Positions 58,563 through 64,000 of a DNA stretch of 64,000 nt are shown in pieces. Numbering within the stretch: position 1 is the stretch's first letter; the number at the start of each line of letters is the position of its first letter. Where the stretch lies: the NCBI RefSeq assembly GCF_036013935.1, contig NZ_CP107902.1, positions 3,381,001 through 3,445,000 on the forward strand, read 5' to 3'. Made by a program: the position numbers and the translations under genes. The DNA is from Streptomyces sp. NBC_00461 (lineage in GTDB: Bacteria > Actinomycetota > Actinomycetes > Streptomycetales > Streptomycetaceae). Below the pieces are notes generated by a model. The model made no database searches. It saw only the letters and a program-made list of their open reading frames with translations, and was not told the DNA's origin.

Positions 58563-59945
58563 TCACAGGCGCAGCGGCAGGCCGAAGGCCGGAAAGAGAT
58601 GCGGTTCGAAGGACATGACCTCCACGACGCGGTCGTCGCCGTCGAAGCGGAGGACGTCGAGGACCTGGGCGCGGTAGACGTTCGTTCCTGGCCTGCGGAC
58701 GTAACCGCCCGCCGCCAGCTGGCCGTTGGCGCGGGCGGGCAGGTGGCGCCAGTGCCCGAAGAACATGGGGGACGCCGGGTCGAGGGTCGGGAGCAGAAAG
58801 TCGACGAGGGCGTCGCGGCCCGTGAACCAGAACGGGTTCGGCGGCATGGTGAGCGTGACGTCCTTGCTCAGCAGCTCGGTCATAGCCGCGAGGTCGAGCC
58901 GTTCCGCTGCGGCCATGTACCGCTGCAGGACGGCGCGTTGGGCCTCGGTGGGCTCGGTGGCGGTCCAGTCGGCGCGCCTGCGGGGCAGGTGGTCGCGGAG
59001 GGTGGGGCGGGCGCGCTGCAGGGCGCTGTTGGCGGAGGCCACGGTCAGGTCGAGGGCCTCGGCGGTCTCGGCCGCGGTCAGGCCGAGGACGTCCCGCAGG
59101 ATCAGCACGGCGCGCTGGCGGGGCGGCAGATGCTGGATGGCGGCGAGGAAGACCAGCTCCAGGGTCTCGCGGGAGACGGCGGCGGCGTCCGGACGGTCCT
59201 CCTCGGCGGTGGGCAGCTCGTCGTCCGGGTAGGGCTGCAGCCAGGTGACCCGGGCGGGTGGATCGCCGGTGCCGTGGTTCATGCCGGGGATCGGTTCGTA
59301 GCGCTGTGGGCGGCGGGCGGTGCGGCGCTGGAAGTCGAGGCAGGCGTTGGTGGCGATGCGGTACAGCCAGGTGCGTGCGCCGGCCCGCCCCTCGAAGCCG
59401 TCCCGGGCCCGCCAGGCCCGCAGGAACGTCTCCTGCACGAGGTCCTCGGCGTCGTCGTAGGAGCCGGTCATGCGGTAGCAGTGCACCTGGATCTCGTGCC
59501 GGTGGGACTCGGTGAGGGCGGCGAAGTCGGCTTCGGTGAGGAGGGATACGGGGCGGGAGCGTTCCGTAACGGGGGCCGGTGTGACGGATTCCGTCACCGT
59601 GTCCCGGGACACCTTCGGCGTCTCCCGGGAAACGTTCGCCGTGTCCCGGGCCAGTCGTGCCACGCGCCGCAGCCGAGCGACGGAGGACGAGAGTTCGGTC
59701 GCTCCCGAGTACAGGACCGAGGGAGGCTGCGGTGCCAGCTCCTTCACCTGCCGGGCGATGTCCTCGATCAGGCCGTCCACTCCCGCCGCTCCGGTCGCCC
59801 CGGCCGCTCCGCTCCCATCGAACTCGTGTCGCCTGCGGTACGCCTTCTGCCGGCACGCGGCCGAGCAGTACACCGAGCTGCGGCCCGTGCGGCCGGCCCG
59901 GGCGGGAAGCGGTTTGCCACAACTGGCACAGACCTGGGCGACCAC
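58563..59945 (-). CDS. Zinc-finger/ECF sigma/SnoaL-like fusion protein
   Basis: A 460-residue sigma factor. N-terminus: a four-Cys zinc motif CASCG ... VYCSAACRQKAYRRR (residues about 6-38). A linker with repeated SRET/SRDT units follows, then sigma region 2 (about 140-205: DDAEDLVQETFLRAW), region 4 (about 265-315: HLPPRQRAVLILRDVLGLT) and a C-terminal SnoaL/NTF2-like domain (about 340-460) as in ECF41/SigJ-type factors, which lack separate anti-sigma proteins. The GTG start has GGAGG five bases upstream. The zinc motif in front of a sigma factor is the odd element. Confidence 0.85.
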   Translation of the reverse strand: MVAQVCASCGKPLPARAGRTGRSSVYCSAACRQKAYRRRHEFDGSGAAGATGAAGVDGLIEDIARQVKELAPQPPSVLYSGATELSSSVARLRRVARLARDTANVSRETPKVSRDTVTESVTPAPVTERSRPVSLLTEADFAALTESHRHEIQVHCYRMTGSYDDAEDLVQETFLRAWRARDGFEGRAGARTWLYRIATNACLDFQRRTARRPQRYEPIPGMNHGTGDPPARVTWLQPYPDDELPTAEEDRPDAAAVSRETLELVFLAAIQHLPPRQRAVLILRDVLGLTAAETAEALDLTVASANSALQRARPTLRDHLPRRRADWTATEPTEAQRAVLQRYMAAAERLDLAAMTELLSKDVTLTMPPNPFWFTGRDALVDFLLPTLDPASPMFFGHWRHLPARANGQLAAGGYVRRPGTNVYRAQVLDVLRFDGDDRVVEVMSFEPHLFPAFGLPLRL

Positions 59946-59994
59946 GGGCACCTCCGGAAGTCCGGGCTTTGCGTCACGCGGGGACGGTGTGACG

Positions 59995-60939
59995 CTATCG
60001 CGAGTCGGTGCCCGTGATGCGGGTCCGAACCGACTTCTCGGTGAGGCCCGCGGCAACGGTCCGCAACACCTCCAGCACCCGCCCCACCGCCGCCCCCTCC
60101 TCGGCCCCCTTCCGTACGGCCGCCACCACGTGCCGTCTCGGCCGGTCCGCCGGCAGTTCCCGCATGACCACGCCCTCCCTTCCCACGGCCGCCATGCGCG
60201 GTACGAGCGCGACCCCCATCCCGGCCTCGACCATCGCCAGGATCGCCGTCCACCCGGCCGCCGAATGCGCCTGGACGGGGCTGAAGCCGGCCGCCTCGCA
60301 GGCCCCGCGGGTGATGTCCGACCAGGGCCCGCTCCCGCCGAAGATCCACGGCTCCCCGGCGAGACCGGCGAGCCGCAGCCCGTCCGCGGCGGCGAGGGCG
60401 TGGTCGCGGGGCAGGGCGACGTCGAGGGGGTCGGCGAGCAGCGGGACCCGGGTGAAGCGGGGGTCGGCCGCCGTCGGGGCCTGTGCGGCGAGGGACAGCG
60501 CGAGGTCGACGTCCCCGGCGGCCAGCAGCTCGTACGCCTCCCCGGCCTCCGCCTCGCGCACCCGCACGCTCACCCCGGGGTGCGCGGTCCGCAGCGCCTT
60601 CACGGCCGGTACGACGAGGGCGGGTACGGCGGTGGAGAAGGCGCCGACCCGCACCTCGCCGACCTCACCGTGCGCGAAGGCCGCCAACGCGGCGTCGGCG
60701 CGCTCCAGTTGCTCGAACACCGCCTCGGCGTGCCCGAGCACCAGCCGCGCCGCGTCCGTCAGCCGCACCCGCCGCCCGTGCGCCTCCAGCAAGGGCACGC
60801 CGAGCTGTTTGGCCAAATTGGTCAGCTGCTGCGACACGGCTGACGGCGTCATCCGCAGCGCCTCGGCCGTCGCGGTCACGGTCCCGCGCTCCCTGAGCGT
60901 CCGCAGGATCTGCAGTTTCCGGATGTCCCACTCGGCCAT
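59995..60939 (-). CDS. LysR-family transcriptional regulator
   Basis: A 314-residue regulator: N-terminal winged helix (TATAEALRMTPSAVSQQLTNL) and a two-lobe effector domain (about 90-300; VRVGAFSTAVPALVVPAV, ALVPRMAAVG). It lies nine bases after an EamA exporter gene on the same strand, so it is probably co-transcribed with it and may control it. The effector is unknown. Confidence 0.92.
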   Translation of the reverse strand: MAEWDIRKLQILRTLRERGTVTATAEALRMTPSAVSQQLTNLAKQLGVPLLEAHGRRVRLTDAARLVLGHAEAVFEQLERADAALAAFAHGEVGEVRVGAFSTAVPALVVPAVKALRTAHPGVSVRVREAEAGEAYELLAAGDVDLALSLAAQAPTAADPRFTRVPLLADPLDVALPRDHALAAADGLRLAGLAGEPWIFGGSGPWSDITRGACEAAGFSPVQAHSAAGWTAILAMVEAGMGVALVPRMAAVGREGVVMRELPADRPRRHVVAAVRKGAEEGAAVGRVLEVLRTVAAGLTEKSVRTRITGTDSR

Positions 60940-60948
60940 GGCGGCAAC

Positions 60949-61872
60949 CTATACGGCGGCGCCGAGCACCACTCCGCCGACGATCAGCGACATGCACAGC
61001 AACCGTGCCTGGCCGAGCGTCTCACCGAGCACGGCCCGGGACAGCAGAGCCACGCACACCGGCTGAAGGTGGTAGACGGCTCCGGCACGAGCCGGACCGA
61101 CGAGCGCGATCGCCCTGTTCCAGGCGAAGAAGGCCACGGCCGAGGAGGCGATCCCGACGTAGAGCAGCGGAAGGACCGTGCCGGCCGTCGGCTGGAACCC
61201 GCCCTGGACGGCGAGGCTGACCCCGAAGGCGGGCAGCAGCATGGCGTCGCCCAGCAGGAACATGGTGAACAGGAAGGCCGCGCCGCCGAGTTCGGCCGGT
61301 TTGCGCCGCAGTACCGCGCTGTAGGAGCCGAAGCAGCACGCGGCGGCGATCATCCAGAGGTCACCCAGGGAGAAGCCGGCCCCGCCTCCCATGAGCAGCA
61401 GCACGCCCCCGCACGCCATCAGCAGTCCGGCGACCCTGCGTGCCCCCAGCCGCACACCGCCCACCCTCTCGAACACCGCCATCAGCACCGGCGAGGCGGC
61501 CATGATCATGCCCATGCCGGCGGCCGGGACGGTCAGCCCCGCCTGGTTGACGAGGGTGTTGTAGACGCTCACGCCGAGGAGCGAGGCGAGCAGCACGAAG
61601 CCGAGGTGACTCCGTATCAACTGCCGTTGCCGCCAGGCCTGTCGGGCTCCGAAGGGAGCGACGGCGACGAGCGCCACCAGCCAGCGCCAGAAGGCCTGCT
61701 GCACCGGAGGCACGCTGTCGTGCAGGGCCCGGGAGGTGACGAAGCTGCCGGACCACACGAGGGTGGCCAGCGCGGCGAACGCGAGCCCGCGGAGGAGGGC
61801 GTCGCGGGGCGCGGTGCGGGTGACGGAGGAGGTCTTGGTCGTAGGGGCGGTCCGGTGCAGGACGGCGGCCAC
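60949..61872 (-). CDS. EamA-family (DMT) transporter, first copy
   Basis: A 307-residue membrane protein with ten helices in two EamA repeats (LVWSGSFVTSRALHDSVPP and YVGIASSAVAFFAWNRAI are typical). Usually exporters of amino acids or small metabolites. GTG start. Precedes the LysR gene and follows a second EamA gene by 35 bases, all on the minus strand. Confidence 0.9.
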   Translation of the reverse strand: MAAVLHRTAPTTKTSSVTRTAPRDALLRGLAFAALATLVWSGSFVTSRALHDSVPPVQQAFWRWLVALVAVAPFGARQAWRQRQLIRSHLGFVLLASLLGVSVYNTLVNQAGLTVPAAGMGMIMAASPVLMAVFERVGGVRLGARRVAGLLMACGGVLLLMGGGAGFSLGDLWMIAAACCFGSYSAVLRRKPAELGGAAFLFTMFLLGDAMLLPAFGVSLAVQGGFQPTAGTVLPLLYVGIASSAVAFFAWNRAIALVGPARAGAVYHLQPVCVALLSRAVLGETLGQARLLCMSLIVGGVVLGAAV

Positions 61873-61907
61873 AGATGTCCTTTCACTGATCGGGGATCTC
61901 GGTGGAT

Positions 61908-62855
61908 CTACCGTCGCAGCGCCGCACCTGTCACGTCCATCGAATGTTTTTGACCGATATGTTCAGCTGAACTGAACGATTGCCGGGTCCCCCTCGGCCG
62001 GAGCTGCCCGGCCACCGTCGCCCCGAAGGCCAGGGCCATGCCCGTCAGCTGAAGGGGTGTCAGCGCCTGGTCGAGGGCCGCCCAGCCGACGATCGCCGCC
62101 GTCAGCGGTGACAGCGGGCCGAGGAAGGTGACCTGTGTGGCGGTGAGCCGGCCGATGCCGCGGAACCAGAGCCAGTACGCGACCGCCGTATTGGCGAGGG
62201 CGAGATAGAGGTAGCCGCCGACGGCGCGGCCGTCGAGCGCGGGCGGCGCGCCCTCGACCAGGAGGGCGAGGGGCGCGATGAGCAGGCCGCCCGCGGTGAG
62301 CTGCCAGCCGGTGAGGGCAAGCGGGCCGACACCCTCGGGGCGGCCCCACCGCTTGGTGAGCACCGTGCCGGTGGACATGGACGCGGTGGCGGCGAGGGCC
62401 GCCAGGACGCCCAGCCCGTCCAGCGCCCCGGCCGCCTTCAGTACGACGAGAGTGACGCCGAAGGCCGCCGCGATCCCCGTGAGCAGCGTCCGCAGGGTCG
62501 GCCGCTCCCCCAGCAGCACCGCCGCGAGCCCGGCGACGAACAGTGGGCCGACCGACCCCACGACCGCCGCCATGCCGCCCGGCAGCCGGTAGGCGGAGAG
62601 GAAGAGGAGGGGGAAGAAGGCGCCGATGTTGAGTGCGCCGAGGACCGCGGCCTTCCACCACCAGGCGCCGCGCGGAAGGACACGGGTGATCCCGAGGAGC
62701 AGCAGGCCGGCGGGGAGAGCACGCACCAGGCCGGTGAAGAGCGGGCGGTCGGGCGGCAGGAACTGGGTGGTGACGGCGTACGTGGTGCCCCAGGAGACGG
62801 GGGCGAGGGCGGTGAGGGCGGTGAGGGACATGAGAGCGCTGCGGTTCGCGGGCAT
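61908..62855 (-). CDS. EamA-family (DMT) transporter, second copy
   Basis: A 315-residue ten-helix exporter with EamA repeats (PVSWGTTYAVTTQFLPPDRP; ALANTAVAYWLWFRGIGRL) and a polar C-terminal tail. Its sequence resembles the neighbouring EamA protein only in family features. It is divergent from a MarR gene, with a long palindrome between, so it is probably the target of that regulator. Confidence 0.9.
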   Translation of the reverse strand: MPANRSALMSLTALTALAPVSWGTTYAVTTQFLPPDRPLFTGLVRALPAGLLLLGITRVLPRGAWWWKAAVLGALNIGAFFPLLFLSAYRLPGGMAAVVGSVGPLFVAGLAAVLLGERPTLRTLLTGIAAAFGVTLVVLKAAGALDGLGVLAALAATASMSTGTVLTKRWGRPEGVGPLALTGWQLTAGGLLIAPLALLVEGAPPALDGRAVGGYLYLALANTAVAYWLWFRGIGRLTATQVTFLGPLSPLTAAIVGWAALDQALTPLQLTGMALAFGATVAGQLRPRGTRQSFSSAEHIGQKHSMDVTGAALRR

Positions 62856-62890
62856 GACGGGGACCCTTCTGCGACCCTTCGAAGTAGGTC

Positions 62891-62964
62891 GACGGTAAGT
62901 AGCTTAGCCCTAAGCTACTTACCGTCAAGCCACTGGCCATCAAGTCACTGATCGCCAAGTCACT
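62891..62964. promoter_or_regulatory. MarR-type operator: 36-bp palindrome plus 15-bp direct repeats
   Basis: GACGGTAAGTAGCTTAG and CTAAGCTACTTACCGTC form perfect 17-bp arms with CC between (62891-62926). Immediately after, CAAGCCACT, CAAGTCACT and CAAGTCACT follow at exactly 15-base steps (62926, 62941, 62956). The palindrome starts 36 bases from the EamA start; the repeats run to 39 bases before the MarR start. Confidence 0.7.
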
Positions 62965-63002
62965 TTCTTGCGGGCGACCGGAATGGGACGGATACTCGCC
63001 GC

Positions 63003-63518
63003 ATGACTGCGCAGCACAACGACCCCGTCGACGCGATCATCGGCCAGTGGGCCGAGGTGCGGCCCGATCTCGACACCGCCGCGATGGAGGTCTTCGGGCG
63101 GATCTTCCGGCTGTCGCGCACGATGGGCGACCGGATGGAGCGGGCGTACGCGCCCTACGGGATCTCGCGCGGCGAGTTCGACGTCCTCGCCACGCTGCGC
63201 CGCTCCGGCGAGCCGTACACCCTCTCGCCCCGCCAGCTGTCCGGCACGCTGATGCTCACCACGGGCGGCATGACCGGCCGCCTCGACAAACTGGAGCGGG
63301 CCGGCCTGCTGCGCCGCTCCCCCGACCCGCACGACCGCCGTGCGCTCCAAGTGACGCTCACGGACAAGGGGTTGGCCATCATCGACGAGGCGGTCGGCGC
63401 CGGCCTCGCCGCCGAGACCGAGGCCCTGTCCGCCCTGGGCGCCGAACGGGCCGGCCAACTGGCCGACCTGCTGCGGGAGTTGCTCGCGGGGACGGCCACG
63501 GGGGCCGGCCGGCCCTGA
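63003..63518 (+). CDS. MarR-family transcriptional regulator
   Basis: A 171-residue winged-helix protein: YGISRGEFDVLATLRRSG, recognition helix region LSPRQLSGTLMLTTGGMTG, wing DPHDRRALQVTLTDKG. Members act as dimers on palindromes and release DNA on binding phenolic or other small ligands. It probably represses itself and the divergent EamA exporter through the palindrome between them. Confidence 0.92.
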   Translation: MTAQHNDPVDAIIGQWAEVRPDLDTAAMEVFGRIFRLSRTMGDRMERAYAPYGISRGEFDVLATLRRSGEPYTLSPRQLSGTLMLTTGGMTGRLDKLERAGLLRRSPDPHDRRALQVTLTDKGLAIIDEAVGAGLAAETEALSALGAERAGQLADLLRELLAGTATGAGRP

Positions 63519-63519
63519 G

Positions 63520-64000
63520 TCAGCCCAAGTGGCGCGCGACCGCCTCCTCGATCGTCGCCGCGTCCGCCGAGTCCGCCGCCCAGGCCACGTACCCGTCGGG
63601 GCGGACCAGGACGGTCGAGCGCCGGCCGCTCGCCCAGCGCTCCACCGCCAGCCGGTCCTTGCGGGCGCCCTGATCCTCGTACGCCTCCGGGGTGATCAGC
63701 ACGAACCGGCCGCCGCGCAGGGCCTCGTAGAGGCGGCCGCCCTCCAGGGCGACGTCCGGGACGCGGGTGCCGGTGAGGCGGTGGGCGCCGCGGGGGGCGG
63801 GGTAGCGGTAGCCGATGCCCGTGATCTGGCCGACCCCCTTGCGCCGGGCGGGACCGACGGTGTCGAGGAAGGTGGTGAGCGCGGACCGCAGCGCCAGTTC
63901 CCAGGAGCGCTTGGCCATCGCGAGGCGGACGATGCCGCCACTGCTGCGCAGGACGGCCCGGCCGACGGGGTGGCGCTCGGCCTGGTAGGTGTCGAGGAGG
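63520..64000 (-). CDS. FAD-dependent aromatic hydroxylase, C-terminal part
   Basis: The last 160 codons of a minus-strand gene whose start lies beyond the right edge. LLDTYQAERHPVG is the conserved end of the FAD domain of PHBH/PgaE-type hydroxylases, followed by the thioredoxin-like C-terminal domain ending with VLVRPDGYVAWAADS. Relatives hydroxylate polyketides, phenols or drugs such as rifampicin. It converges with the MarR gene, so it could belong to the same detoxification setting. Confidence 0.85.
   Translation of the reverse strand, partial: LLDTYQAERHPVGRAVLRSSGGIVRLAMAKRSWELALRSALTTFLDTVGPARRKGVGQITGIGYRYPAPRGAHRLTGTRVPDVALEGGRLYEALRGGRFVLITPEAYEDQGARKDRLAVERWASGRRSTVLVRPDGYVAWAADSADAATIEEAVARHLG

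Overview
The window reads as a chromosomal stretch of a Streptomyces or very close relative. Support for this: very high GC with coding on both strands, many GTG starts, 1- to 4-base operon overlaps (ATGA/GTGA), twin-arginine lipoprotein signals, a serine/threonine kinase with a long Pro/Ala/Gly-rich linker, DUF1203, Methyltransf_19 and CGNR genes, intergenic repeats typical of streptomycetes, and one rare TTA (bldA-type) codon. No rRNA, tRNA, CRISPR array, transposase or prophage gene was seen.

Layout. 0-3.4 kb: 3' end of an HD-domain gene and an FtsX-type permease/ATPase pair. 3.5-9.2 kb: SpoIIE phosphatase, Eis-like acetyltransferase, Fpg/Nei glycosylase, rpiB and an amino-acid permease whose mRNA leader can hide its ribosome-binding site. 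9.3-15.8 kb: receptor-like Ser/Thr kinase with DNA-level tandem repeats in its linker, an LPKTG surface protein, a BBE-type FAD oxidase and bioY. 16.0-24.2 kb: a sulfur-scavenging locus (ROK regulator, SsuA/C/B-type transporter, LLM monooxygenase, TauD-type dioxygenase, APC permease) with two probable cysteine-sensing leader peptides. 24.3-36.1 kb: a carbohydrate locus in two divergent transcription units, with two FGGY kinases, a histidine phosphatase, a methyltransferase, a CUT1 importer with two different ATPases, a DeoR regulator and a 2-hydroxyacid dehydrogenase; its substrate is not recognisable. 36.2-40.2 kb: two small paralogous zinc-ribbon proteins, an Rv2466c-like thioredoxin-fold protein and a PepN aminopeptidase. 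40.3-47.5 kb: AbiEi/DUF559-like protein, a patch of decayed genes, a glycosyltransferase, a Tat-exported metallophosphoesterase, Nudix, PNPOx-like and VOC genes. 47.6-57.6 kb: CGNR regulator, large secreted subtilase, ECF sigma/anti-sigma pair, asd, DUF1203 and a second PepN. 57.7-64 kb: degenerate SDR, a zinc-finger/sigma/SnoaL fusion, LysR, two EamA exporters, a MarR regulator with a striking operator, and the C-terminal part of an aromatic hydroxylase.

How genes work together (inference from order and spacing): the ssu/tau block imports organosulfonates and oxidatively releases sulfite, probably switched by cysteine supply through leader peptides. The 24-36 kb block imports, phosphorylates and oxidises an unknown sugar or polyol under DeoR control, and its binding-protein gene carries a TTA codon that would tie uptake to development. 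Several divergent pairs (MarR/EamA, CGNR/VOC, SpoIIE/Eis) carry inverted or direct repeats that look like operators.
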